Below, in pieces: positions 7,992 through 16,532 of a stretch of 64,000 bases of DNA (within the stretch, counting starts at the first letter, position 1; every line of letters begins with the position of its first letter). A model generated the notes under the pieces. The model was not told the DNA's origin and did not search any database. It saw only the letters and a list, made by a program, of their open reading frames with translations. This DNA comes from Amycolatopsis dendrobii (GTDB lineage Bacteria; Actinomycetota; Actinomycetes; Mycobacteriales; Pseudonocardiaceae). The DNA lies in assembly GCF_014145675.1 (NCBI RefSeq), contig NZ_JACGZW010000001.1:744001-808000 (forward strand), read 5' to 3'. Both the position numbers and the translations under genes were made by a program.

Positions 7992-8816
7992 ATGTCCACG
8001 TTCACCACCCCCAACCCCATCACCGCCGCGCTGACCACCGCCGGCGCTCGCGTCCGGATCACCGCGGGCGAGCGAGCCGAGACCGTCGTTCGGGTGCTGC
8101 CCGTCGACGCGGCGAACTCGACCGACGTGAAGGTCGCGGAGAAGACCAAGGTCGAGTTCGCCGACGGCGTCCTCGCGGTCAAGACGACCAAGTCCGGCCG
8201 CCAGACCGGCTCGGTCGACATCGCGATCGACCTGCCCGCCGGGTCGAAGCTGGTCCTGAACACGGCCTGGACCGAGGTGCGGGCGGACGGCGCCCTCGGC
8301 GACTGCGAGGTCAACATCGGTTCGGGCGAGGTCCGGCTCGACCGGGTCGCCGCACTGCGCGCCAACCTCGGCGCGGGCGGGCTCGCGGTCGGGCACGTCG
8401 CCGGCGACGCGGTCGTCGAGGGCAGCGCGGCGGGCCTGCGGATCGGCGAGGCCGACGGCGAGATCCGCTACCAGGGCACCAGCGGCAAGGTCTGGATCGG
8501 CCACGCCCGGTCCGACGTCGACCTCGGCGGGTCCAACGGCAGCTTCGAGATCGGCACCGCGGACGGTAGTGTCGTCGCCAAGGCGGCCGACTGCCCGATC
8601 CGGATCGGGCGGGTCACGCGCGGCCAGGTGGAGCTGTCGAACGCGGCCGGCGGGATCGAGGTCGGCGTCAGCGCGGGCACCGCCGCCGACGTGGACGCGA
8701 AGAGCACGAAGGGCGCCGTGCGCAACACCCTCGGCACACCGGAGAGCCCGCGCGACACGATCAAGGTCCACGCCCGCACGCGGCTCGACGACATCGTCGT
8801 CCATTCCGCTGCCTGA
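7992..8816 (+). CDS. DUF4097 family beta-strand repeat protein
   Basis: 274 aa without a signal peptide. The middle and C-terminal parts form a series of short strands with the DUF4097 rhythm (adhesin-like right-handed beta-helix), such as LRANLGAGGLAVGHVAGDAV and CPIRIGRVTRGQVELSNAAG. GGAGA seven bases before the ATG is a good ribosome binding site. It stands 29 bp upstream of the SARP regulator gene on the same strand and may share its transcript. The family's biochemical function is unknown; in actinomycetes such genes often adjoin regulators. Confidence 0.85.
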   Translation: MSTFTTPNPITAALTTAGARVRITAGERAETVVRVLPVDAANSTDVKVAEKTKVEFADGVLAVKTTKSGRQTGSVDIAIDLPAGSKLVLNTAWTEVRADGALGDCEVNIGSGEVRLDRVAALRANLGAGGLAVGHVAGDAVVEGSAAGLRIGEADGEIRYQGTSGKVWIGHARSDVDLGGSNGSFEIGTADGSVVAKAADCPIRIGRVTRGQVELSNAAGGIEVGVSAGTAADVDAKSTKGAVRNTLGTPESPRDTIKVHARTRLDDIVVHSAA

Positions 8817-8845
8817 CCACCCGATCGGATGGCAGGATCGGACGG

Positions 8846-11800
8846 GTGCAGATCAAGATCCTCGGCCCGTTCGAGGTCCGCGACGGCGAGGCAGCCGAGG
8901 TGCCGGGCGCTCGGTTGCGCGGCCTGCTCGTCGCCCTCGCGCTCCGGCCGGGCCAGGTCGTCCCGAAGGCGTCGCTGATCGACTGGATCTGGGGCGAGCA
9001 GCCGCCCGCCGACGCCGCGAACGCCTTGCAACGCCTGGTTTCCCGGCTGCGCAAGGCGCTCCCGGGCGCAGTGGTCGAAGGGCTGACCGACGGCTACCGG
9101 CTGGCGATCGACCCGGACGCCGTCGACGCGGTGCGCTTCGAACGGTTAGCCGCCCAGGCCCGGGACCACGGGTCCGGGCGACTGCGCGAGGCACTGGAGC
9201 TGTGGCGCGGTCCGGCGATGCAGGACGTCGGCTTGCAGGACAGCGACGCGTTCGACGCGGCGGCCACGCGGCTGGAAGCCCTGCGGCTGGCGGCGATGGA
9301 GGATCGGTTCGAAGCCGAGCTCGACCTCGGCCGCGGCGCGGATCTCGTCGCGGAACTGACCGACCTGGTGGCCGCGCACCCGGTGCGGGAGCGGCTCGTC
9401 GCCGCGTTGATGCGCGCGCTCGCCGCCGCGGGCCGCAACACCGAGGCGTTGCAAGCGTTCCAGCGCATCAGGGAAACACTGGCCGACGAACTGGGCGCCG
9501 ACCCCTCGCCCGAACTGTCCGCGTTGCACGTCGCGTTGCTGCGCGGCGAGGTGGGGCGGCGCGAGGAAAGCCGCAAGACCAATCTGCGCGCCGAGTTCAC
9601 CAGCTACGTCGGGAAAGAAGCCGACGTAGCCGCGGTCCGCGACCTGGTGTCGCGGCATCGGCTCACCACCCTCACCGGGCCCGGCGGATCGGGAAAGACC
9701 CGGCTGGCGACGGAAACCGCCCGCACGTTGGTCGGCGACCTGCACCACGGCGCCTGGCTGGTCGAACTCGCCGCCGTCGGGAGCGGGGACGACGTCGCGC
9801 AGGCCACGCTGTCCGGGCTCGGCCTCCGCGACGCGCTGCTCGGCGAAGCGTCCTCCGCGGATCCGGTGGACCGGCTGGTCTCCGCGATCCGCGACCGCGA
9901 AACGTTGCTGGTGCTCGACAACTGCGAGCACGTCATCGAGTCCGCGGCCGCTCTCGCGCACCGGCTGCTCGGCGAGTGCCGCGGATTGCGGATCCTCGCG
10001 ACGAGCCGGGAACCGCTGGGAATCACCGGCGAGGCGTTGTGGCCGGTCGAGCCGCTCGCGCGCGCCGAGGCCGTCCAGCTGCTGCGCGACCGGGCGACGA
10101 CGCGGAACCAGGACCTCGCCGACGACCGGACGCTGGCCCGCATCTGCACCGCGCTCGACGGGATGCCGCTCGCGATCGAGCTGGCCGCCGTCCGGCTCCG
10201 CACGATGTCCGCCGAGCAGCTCGCGGACCGCCTCGACGACCGGTTCCGGCTGCTGACCGGCGGCAGCCGGACCGCTCTCCCCCGGCACCGGACGCTGCGC
10301 GCGATGGTCGACTGGAGCTGGGAACTGCTCAGCGACGGCGAACGGCTCGTGCTGAGCAGGCTGTCGGTGTTCGCCGGCGGCGCGAGCCTGGAGGCGGCGG
10401 AACGGGTCTGCGCGGGAGAGCTGGTCGACGAGTACGAGGTGCTGGACCTGCTCACCGCGCTCAGCGACAAGTCCCTGCTCGTCGCGTTCGGCGAAGGCGC
10501 GCCGCGGTACCGGATGCTCGGCACGATCAAGGAGTACAGCGCCGCACGCCTCGCCGAGGCCGGGGAGACCGAGCCGGCCCGGCAAGCGCATCTCGCGTAC
10601 TTCACGGAGCTGGCCGAAACCGCGGAACCGCGCCTGCGCCGCGGCGAGCAGCTGGAGTGGCTCACCGTTCTCAAGGCAGAGAACGACAATCTCGTCTCGG
10701 CGATGCGCGGCGCGCTCGCGTCCGGCGACGCGCACGCGGCGATGCGGCTCGCGGCCGCCTGCGGCTGGTACTGGTGGCTCGTGGGCCGCAAGGCCGAGGG
10801 CATGGAGCTGATCACCGCCGCGATCGCGATTCCCGGCGAGGTCCCCGACGAGACCAGGGCGATCGTGTACGCCCTGACCTCGATGTTCGTCACGTCCGGG
10901 CCCGGCGACATGCCGGAAGCCGCGCAGTGGATCCACAAGGCGTACGAGTTCGGCAAGCACGGGAGGCACCGCCATGCGGCGTTGCGTCTGGTGGTGCCGC
11001 TGGAAATGATGCTGCGCGACACGGACGCGCTGCTGCCCGCGTGGGAGTCGCTGCTGGACGACGAGGATCCGTGGGTGCGAGCGTTGTCCCGGCTGCACAT
11101 CGGCAAGCTGCGGATGATGCTCGGCCAGGACTGCGAATCCTGGTTCGACGAATCTCTGGTCGAGTTCCGGGTGCTCGGCGAACGGTTCGGCATCTCGTTC
11201 GCGCAGACCGAACTGGCCGGCTGTCTGGCCATGCGCGGCGAATTCGCCGAGGCCAGCGAGCATTTCGACCAGGCGATCGCCGTCGTCGCAGAACTGGACG
11301 CCCTCGACGACGTCGTCCAGCTGCGCATGCGGCAGGCACGACTGCACTGGCTCGCGGGAGACAAGGACGCCTGCGCCGCCGCGGTCGCCGAAGCGGAAAG
11401 ACTCGCGGAAGGCGTCACCTGGCCCGGGACCCTGGCGTCGCTCGCGCTCGTCCGGGCAGAACTGGCCCGGTGGAACGGCGACGAGCAAGACGCCTTCGGC
11501 CAGTTCGGCCACGCGATGAGCCTGCTCGGCGACGAAGCGCGGCAACCACATCTGCGAGCCGCGGCCCACGACCTGCACGCCTGGTTCGCCGCCGACCTCG
11601 ACGAGGCACGCGAACACCGTGCCGCGGCCTGCGACGCGGCGGCGGAAACCGGACGGGCTCCCGAGATCGCCCAAGCGGTCGTCGGAGTCGCTGACCTGGC
11701 ACTGCGGCGCGCGCAGTACGACCACGCCGCACGGCTGCTGGCCGCCAGCGCGCAGGTGCTCGGCCGAAAAGACCTGGCGAACCCGGACGTAACGCGAATC

Positions 11801-11911
11801 GAGCAGGAGGCGCGCGACCGCCTCGGGGACGCCGCGTTCGACCAAGCCGCTCAGGAAGGCGCCGCGGGCGTGTGGACCGAGCTGGTGGCGGTGCCGCTGA
11901 CGCGGGCCTGA
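8846..11911 (+). CDS. SARP/AfsR-type transcriptional regulator with BTAD and ATPase domains
   Basis: 1021 aa, the size class of large SARP-LAL-like regulators. Order: OmpR-type winged helix (about 10-85), BTAD (about 90-240, ending near ADPSPELSALHVALLRGE), an NB-ARC-like ATPase with Walker A TGPGGSGKTRLA near 278-286 and Walker B LLVLDNCEH near 354, an Arg/HTH-like lid region, and a TPR-like helical C-terminus. AfsR-type proteins integrate signals to activate target promoters through the N-terminal domain. The target is not shown; the P450 gene 82 bp downstream is the first candidate. A CAGGAT hexamer seven bases before GTG suggests a possible leaderless start. Flanking genes do not form a biosynthetic cluster. 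Confidence 0.92.
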   Translation: MQIKILGPFEVRDGEAAEVPGARLRGLLVALALRPGQVVPKASLIDWIWGEQPPADAANALQRLVSRLRKALPGAVVEGLTDGYRLAIDPDAVDAVRFERLAAQARDHGSGRLREALELWRGPAMQDVGLQDSDAFDAAATRLEALRLAAMEDRFEAELDLGRGADLVAELTDLVAAHPVRERLVAALMRALAAAGRNTEALQAFQRIRETLADELGADPSPELSALHVALLRGEVGRREESRKTNLRAEFTSYVGKEADVAAVRDLVSRHRLTTLTGPGGSGKTRLATETARTLVGDLHHGAWLVELAAVGSGDDVAQATLSGLGLRDALLGEASSADPVDRLVSAIRDRETLLVLDNCEHVIESAAALAHRLLGECRGLRILATSREPLGITGEALWPVEPLARAEAVQLLRDRATTRNQDLADDRTLARICTALDGMPLAIELAAVRLRTMSAEQLADRLDDRFRLLTGGSRTALPRHRTLRAMVDWSWELLSDGERLVLSRLSVFAGGASLEAAERVCAGELVDEYEVLDLLTALSDKSLLVAFGEGAPRYRMLGTIKEYSAARLAEAGETEPARQAHLAYFTELAETAEPRLRRGEQLEWLTVLKAENDNLVSAMRGALASGDAHAAMRLAAACGWYWWLVGRKAEGMELITAAIAIPGEVPDETRAIVYALTSMFVTSGPGDMPEAAQWIHKAYEFGKHGRHRHAALRLVVPLEMMLRDTDALLPAWESLLDDEDPWVRALSRLHIGKLRMMLGQDCESWFDESLVEFRVLGERFGISFAQTELAGCLAMRGEFAEASEHFDQAIAVVAELDALDDVVQLRMRQARLHWLAGDKDACAAAVAEAERLAEGVTWPGTLASLALVRAELARWNGDEQDAFGQFGHAMSLLGDEARQPHLRAAAHDLHAWFAADLDEAREHRAAACDAAAETGRAPEIAQAVVGVADLALRRAQYDHAARLLAASAQVLGRKDLANPDVTRIEQEARDRLGDAAFDQAAQEGAAGVWTELVAVPLTRA

Positions 11912-11956
11912 TCCCGTGTCAGCGCCGTGACGGCTCGGTGTCTGGCCTCTCGGAGA

Positions 11957-11981
11957 TCGTGGTGACATCAAGCCACCACGA
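11957..11981. promoter_or_regulatory. Perfect inverted repeat just upstream of the P450 gene
   Basis: Arms TCGTGGTG and CACCACGA (8 bp each) are separated by nine bases. It ends 12 bases before the P450 ATG, next to the GAGAGG ribosome binding site, so it could be an operator or an RNA hairpin that controls translation. Confidence 0.45.
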
Positions 11982-11993
11982 GAGGATTTCCCG

Positions 11994-13208
11994 ATGAGCC
12001 AGCAGCTTTCCCCGGTCAACGGCCTGCCGATGGACCGCGACGCCGGCCCGTTCGACCCGCCGTCGGCGATCACCGCGCTGCGCGAGACCCGCCCGGTCAG
12101 CCCGATGCTCTTCCCGGACGGCCACGAGGGCTGGCTGGTCACCGGGTACGACGCGGTCCGCCACGTCATGTCCGACGCCCGGTTCAGCAGCCGCCAGGAC
12201 ATCGGCGTGGTCCACGTGCCGTACGAGACGCCGGGCATGCCGGTCGCCACCGAACCGTCGCCGCAGATCCCCGGCCTGTTCATCAGCATGGACGCCCCCG
12301 ACCACACCCGGCTGCGGCGCAAGCTCACCGGCGCGTTCACCGTCAAGCGGATGAAGCAGCTCGAAGACGGCATCATCGCGATCACCGAACAGCGACTGGA
12401 CGCGGTCGCGCAGCTCGCGCCGCCGATCGATCTCGTGCGGGAGTTCGCGCTTCCGGTGCCGTCGCTGGTGATCTGCGAACTGCTCGGGGTTCCCTACGCC
12501 GACCGCGAAACCTTCCAGGCGAACTCGTCGAAGTTCATGGAACGCGACGTCAACCTCGAAGACAAAATGGCCGCGTTCGGCGCCATGATGGGCTACCTCG
12601 GCCAGCTGTGCACGGACAAGCGTGCCGAGCCGGGCGAGGACATCCTCTCCGACCTCGCCCGCGACGAGGACCTCAGCATCGAAGAACTGACCGGCATGGC
12701 GTTCCTGCTGTTGCTGGCCGGGCACGAGACCACCGCCAACATGCTGTCGCTGGGCGCCTTCGCGCTGCTTGAACACCCGACCCAACTGGCCGAACTGCGC
12801 GCCGACCCGACACTGTTCGCCAACGCGGTGGAAGAGCTGATGCGCTACCTGTCGGTGGCCGACATCTTCTACCGCTACGCGACGGAGGACGTCGAACTCG
12901 GCGGCGAGACGATCCCGGCCGGTTCGACTGTGGTGGTTTCGCTGCTCGCGGCCAACCGCGATCCGGGCCGCTTCGAGAACCCTGATGTGCTTGACGTGCA
13001 CCGCAAGGTTCGCGGGCAGGTCGCGTTCGGGCATGGGATTCATCAGTGCCTGGGACAGCAGCTGGCGCGGATCGAGATGCGGGCCGGGTTCGAGGGGCTG
13101 CTGCGCCGTTTCCCGGACTTGCGGCTGGCGGTTCCGGCCGCGGAGGTGCCGTTGCGGACCAACATGAACATCTACGGGGTGCACGAGCTTCCGATCACCT
13201 GGTCCTGA
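11994..13208 (+). CDS. Cytochrome P450
   Basis: 404 aa, normal for a soluble bacterial class I P450. All signature elements are intact: I-helix oxygen-activating AGHETT at about 242-247, the K-helix ExxR in VEELMRY near 281, and the haem loop FGHGIHQCLG at about 345-354 with the Cys thiolate at 352. It is close to the CYP105/CYP107 style of Streptomyces enzymes. It needs ferredoxin and reductase; none are adjacent. GAGAGG nine bases upstream supports the ATG. Its closeness to the SARP gene suggests shared control. The substrate cannot be inferred. Confidence 0.95.
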   Translation: MSQQLSPVNGLPMDRDAGPFDPPSAITALRETRPVSPMLFPDGHEGWLVTGYDAVRHVMSDARFSSRQDIGVVHVPYETPGMPVATEPSPQIPGLFISMDAPDHTRLRRKLTGAFTVKRMKQLEDGIIAITEQRLDAVAQLAPPIDLVREFALPVPSLVICELLGVPYADRETFQANSSKFMERDVNLEDKMAAFGAMMGYLGQLCTDKRAEPGEDILSDLARDEDLSIEELTGMAFLLLLAGHETTANMLSLGAFALLEHPTQLAELRADPTLFANAVEELMRYLSVADIFYRYATEDVELGGETIPAGSTVVVSLLAANRDPGRFENPDVLDVHRKVRGQVAFGHGIHQCLGQQLARIEMRAGFEGLLRRFPDLRLAVPAAEVPLRTNMNIYGVHELPITWS

Positions 13209-13272
13209 GCGTCCGCTCAAGAACTCCAGGCGGAAAGACGAGGACCGGGCGTCCTTCGCGGACTCCCGGGAA

Positions 13273-13881
13273 TCAGCCCCGCAGTGCCGGGCCGATCCAG
13301 CGGCGAACCATCTCTCGCAGTTCGTCGTCGGTCGCCGGCGGCGTCGACGGGTACTGCAGGAACGACATGAACAGCCGCATCAGGATTTCGGCGAGTTCCT
13401 CGAGTTCAGCGTCGGTGCGCACCCCGGCGGCGAACCAGTCGACCTCGGTGTCGCGCAGGATTCGCGCGCCGAGGGAAAAGGACGGCGGCGTGGCGGTCCC
13501 GGCCGTGAAGTAGTCGGCTTCCCCGGCCCGCAGGAGCAAACCGAGATAGGGCTCGTCGGGCAGGCTGCGGACGGCGAACACGACGGACTCGACGGCGACC
13601 TCGACCGGGCTGTCGAACGCGGACAGGTGCCGCCGCATCCGTTCGGCGAACTCCTCGGCGCCCGCGTGGGCGACGGCACGCAGGATTTCGGCCAGGCTGG
13701 GGAAGTAGCGGTAGACGGTCTGCCGGGTGACTCCGGCTTCGGCGGCGATGTGGGAGAGGTTGGTCTTGGCCAGCCCGGCGCGGTCGATGCACGCGATCGC
13801 CGCCTGCACGATCCGGCGGCGTGCCTCGTCTTCGGCGCCGGGCGGGTCGCCCTGCCATCCGTGGTACCCCATGGCGCTCAT
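13273..13881 (-). CDS. TetR/AcrR family regulator
   Basis: 202 aa. The N-terminal HTH (about 25-70) reads RRRIVQAAIACIDRAGLAKT then IAAEAGVTRQTVYRYFPSL, the classic TetR pattern. The ligand domain has no recognisable subfamily. It is the third gene of a minus-strand operon, 21 bp after the membrane protein gene. The operon promoter carries a 33-bp palindrome (16456-16488), so I infer autoregulation together with the FAD monooxygenase and membrane protein, relieved by the substrate. Confidence 0.9.
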   Translation of the reverse strand: MSAMGYHGWQGDPPGAEDEARRRIVQAAIACIDRAGLAKTNLSHIAAEAGVTRQTVYRYFPSLAEILRAVAHAGAEEFAERMRRHLSAFDSPVEVAVESVVFAVRSLPDEPYLGLLLRAGEADYFTAGTATPPSFSLGARILRDTEVDWFAAGVRTDAELEELAEILMRLFMSFLQYPSTPPATDDELREMVRRWIGPALRG

Positions 13882-13902
13882 CGTTCCAGACGAGACCGCA
13901 GG

Positions 13903-14985
13903 TCACCGACGGGCGGGGCGCGCGGCGGCCACCAGCGAACCGGCGGCGATGAAGCACGCGAGCGCGTACGGTCCGCTCCCGATCGGGGACCCGTCGCTGG
14001 TGACGCCGTCCCGGGCGCCGAGGTAGGCGGGCAGCGCGCCGATCCAGCACACCGCCATGCCGCCCAGGTAGATCGCGGGGTAGTACCGGCCGAAAGCCGA
14101 CGGCGGCTCGCCGGTGCCGCGTTCGCCGGAGCGCAGCTGTGCGACGACGATCCACGCGCCGGCGAGCCACACCAAGCCCAGTTCCGCGCCGAGTATCCAG
14201 GCTTGCGCGACCTGGTTGGGATGGTCGCCGCCGAACAGGCTCGCCGGGAGCCCGGCGACCGCCATGGTGAACGGGGTGAGGACGCCCGCCGCGAGAATGC
14301 GCGGAACCAGCCGCCGGCCCCGGTGCGGCCGGCCGCCGGTGAAGCGCACCACGAGGTAGGTCATGGCCGCCATCGACACCGAGGCGAACAGCAGCATGCT
14401 GGTCATCGGAACCGAGGCGAGCGCAGGCTGGTTGACGACCTGGTTGGCCGGGTTCCAGGCCCACCACTTCAGTTGCGGGCCCACCTGGTCGAAGACCTCG
14501 TAGAAGACCTGGCAGGCGAACGCGACGGCGACGGCTCCGGTCAGCGGGCCGCGGCGGCGGAAAACCCCCAGCGACCGCACGAGTTCGTACGCGAGCTGGC
14601 TGATCACCGGATAGAACGCCACGATGTAGAGCGGCAGCCGGTCCCCCATGAACTGCACGGTGAACCGGTTGTGCGCGAAGATGAATCCGTACAGCCGGTC
14701 GAGGCCGAACCATTCGGGGAAGTACGGCGGCGGTTCGGTGACGACGAGATAGACCAGCGAGGCCCACCACAGCGCCAGGTTGACCGGGTCGCCCGCGCGA
14801 TAGCGGCGCACGGCGTGCCAGAGCGCGAACACGGCGCCGCCGACGATCAGCACCTCCAGCAGCGGCATCGTCCAGTGCGCGAGGTCCCACGGCGCGCGGA
14901 CCGAGACCACCGGGCTGGCGTCGTGGCAGTCGAAACCGAGCCGCCGGGAGACGTCCTCCGCCTCCGGTCCGCAGCCGGCGCTCAT
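13903..14985 (-). CDS. Uncharacterised polytopic membrane protein
   Basis: 360 aa with about eight hydrophobic segments, including MPLLEVLIVGGAVFALWHAV near residue 40, ALWWASLVYLVVTEPPPYF near 72, and a last one close to the C-terminus. I do not recognise the family. Between them lie conserved-looking polar loops (FIFAHNRFTVQFMGD; LKWWAWNPANQVVNQP) rich in aromatic and polar residues, as in membrane enzymes or lipid/terpenoid-binding proteins. The ATG overlaps the stop codon of the FAD monooxygenase (ATGA), so the two are translationally coupled and probably act on the same compound. Confidence 0.82.
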   Translation of the reverse strand: MSAGCGPEAEDVSRRLGFDCHDASPVVSVRAPWDLAHWTMPLLEVLIVGGAVFALWHAVRRYRAGDPVNLALWWASLVYLVVTEPPPYFPEWFGLDRLYGFIFAHNRFTVQFMGDRLPLYIVAFYPVISQLAYELVRSLGVFRRRGPLTGAVAVAFACQVFYEVFDQVGPQLKWWAWNPANQVVNQPALASVPMTSMLLFASVSMAAMTYLVVRFTGGRPHRGRRLVPRILAAGVLTPFTMAVAGLPASLFGGDHPNQVAQAWILGAELGLVWLAGAWIVVAQLRSGERGTGEPPSAFGRYYPAIYLGGMAVCWIGALPAYLGARDGVTSDGSPIGSGPYALACFIAAGSLVAAARPARR

Positions 14986-16436
14986 CCGGCGACCGCGGGC
15001 GGCGAGTAGTCGGTGGCCGGCGGCTCGGCCTGGGGATCGAAGCCGAAGGGCACCCGGTGCCTGCCCAGCATGGAGCGGACGCAGTAGCGGGCGAGCCCGG
15101 CGAGCACGCGCGGGGTGCGCATCATGTCGCCCAGCGACTCGTCGAGGTTGAAGACCTTCGCGAAATGCTCGTCGACGACGTCGTCCTCCCGGGCGGCGCC
15201 GACGATCAGGCTGAACGCGGGAGCGGAGACGGCCGCCAGCAGGCGACGTTGCCACCCGGGCAGCCGTTCGGTGCCCTCCGCGCACTCGTAACCCCGGTCC
15301 CGGGCCATCGCCAGAGTCCAGGGCACCTTGAGCAAGTCGCGTTGCGCGGCAAGGAATCGAGCGCCGAAGCTCGCGTCGAGATCGCGCGCGCGGGCCAGGT
15401 GTTCGCGAAGCAGCAGCGCCGAACTCGACGCGGAACTGATGCCTTGGGCGTAGAACGGATTGAACGCGCAGATCGAGTCGCCGACGAACGCCAGGCCGCG
15501 CGGCGGGCTCGGCCAGCGGTCGTAGCGCCGCCACCGGTTGCCGGTGGACCGGGTCAGGTGCACCTCCGAGGACGGCGTGCACCGGTCCATCGCGGCGGCG
15601 AACAGCGGCGTCCGCGTCCGGCGTGCCGATGCGACGAAGTCCTCGGCCGTCCGCGGCATCTCCCGGCCCCACGAACCCATGCAGGCGATGACCCGGTCGC
15701 CCTCGATCGGGAAGAAGTTCACCAGGAACTCGTGCTCCGCGGGGTGCTCGCCGCGGTCCTGGGTCGGCATGAGCACCAGGTGCTGCCACCACCAGGACGC
15801 CGGACGGCGTGCGGGAAGTTCGTACCAGCGCGAGGTGTAGGTGACCTTGGCGTCGAGGGTCCGCACTTCCGGCTCCGGCCAGCCCGCCGCCACCAGCCAG
15901 TTCGCGACGGGCGAGCCGCGGCCCATCGCGTCCACGACGAAGTCGGCGTCGAGATGCTCCTCTCCCCCGGGCGCGGCGATTTCCACGCCGGTGACCGCCC
16001 CGGCCGCAGTGGCAAGGCCACGCACCGCCACGCGCTCCCGGAGGTCCACATTAGACAGTGCACGCACCTTGTCCCGCAGCACGCGCTCGATGAGGACGCG
16101 CGAGCTGTAGACCATCGTCATCGCACTGCGTTTGCGCGCCGACCAGCCCTCGCGGTCCAGGTAGGCGGCGTCCATCGAGGGCATCAGGTGCAGCCCGCCC
16201 GCCGCGACGAGGTCGTCCTCGAAACCGGGGAAGAGCGCGGTGATCGCCCGGCGGCCCGAGTTCAGCAGAAAATGCGGGTGCTTGCTCTGCGGCACCCCGC
16301 GCCGGTGCTCGGCCTCCTCCGGCAGCTCGTCGCGCTCCAGCACGAGCACCTGATCGAAATACGGGGACAGCGCCCCGGCGGCACACAGGCCCGCGACGCT
16401 TCCGCCGAGGACGACAGCGGTCTTGCCGAGATTCAT
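14982..16436 (-). CDS. FAD-dependent monooxygenase/oxidoreductase
   Basis: 484 aa. An N-terminal dinucleotide-binding motif (VVLGGSVAGLCAA, residues 8-20) and an FAD-binding GD motif, LAFVGDSICAFNPFYAQGIS at about 313-332, place it with class A flavin monooxygenases and geranylgeranyl-reductase/halogenase-like relatives. No tryptophan-halogenase WxWxIP motif is seen. It leads a three-gene operon with a membrane protein and TetR. GGAG lies nine bases before ATG. Upstream, TTCATA and TATGAA spaced 17 bp form a promoter inside a palindrome. It likely modifies a hydrophobic compound sensed by the TetR protein; this is inference. Confidence 0.88.
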   Translation of the reverse strand: MNLGKTAVVLGGSVAGLCAAGALSPYFDQVLVLERDELPEEAEHRRGVPQSKHPHFLLNSGRRAITALFPGFEDDLVAAGGLHLMPSMDAAYLDREGWSARKRSAMTMVYSSRVLIERVLRDKVRALSNVDLRERVAVRGLATAAGAVTGVEIAAPGGEEHLDADFVVDAMGRGSPVANWLVAAGWPEPEVRTLDAKVTYTSRWYELPARRPASWWWQHLVLMPTQDRGEHPAEHEFLVNFFPIEGDRVIACMGSWGREMPRTAEDFVASARRTRTPLFAAAMDRCTPSSEVHLTRSTGNRWRRYDRWPSPPRGLAFVGDSICAFNPFYAQGISSASSSALLLREHLARARDLDASFGARFLAAQRDLLKVPWTLAMARDRGYECAEGTERLPGWQRRLLAAVSAPAFSLIVGAAREDDVVDEHFAKVFNLDESLGDMMRTPRVLAGLARYCVRSMLGRHRVPFGFDPQAEPPATDYSPPAVAG

Positions 16437-16455
16437 CCGAACCAGCTCCGCTCGT

Positions 16456-16488
16456 CATTCATACAACTTTCGAGACAATGTATGAATG
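16456..16488. promoter_or_regulatory. TetR-type operator overlapping the operon promoter
   Basis: Perfect 10-bp arms CATTCATACA and TGTATGAATG around a 13-base spacer. Read on the minus strand, the arms contain a TTCATA (-35) and TATGAA (-10) with exactly 17 bp between them, so a bound repressor would cover both. The next gene on this strand starts at 16436 and the operon ends with a TetR gene. Confidence 0.7.
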
Positions 16489-16532
16489 GCGGCCCGGTGT
16501 GTCAATCGGCCCGGTCGGCGACCAGCCCGGGG

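Noticed and set aside
9146..12385. A minus-strand open frame of over 1000 codons opposite the SARP regulator and P450
   Set aside because: It has no recognisable domain and is Arg/Gln/His/Gly-rich. It mirrors two genes with clear motifs; long antisense frames are expected at this GC content.
8846..16488. SARP, P450, flavoprotein and TetR genes as a natural-product biosynthetic cluster
   Set aside because: No scaffold-forming enzyme (PKS, NRPS, terpene synthase, RiPP) is in the region; the genes lie on both strands in separate units.
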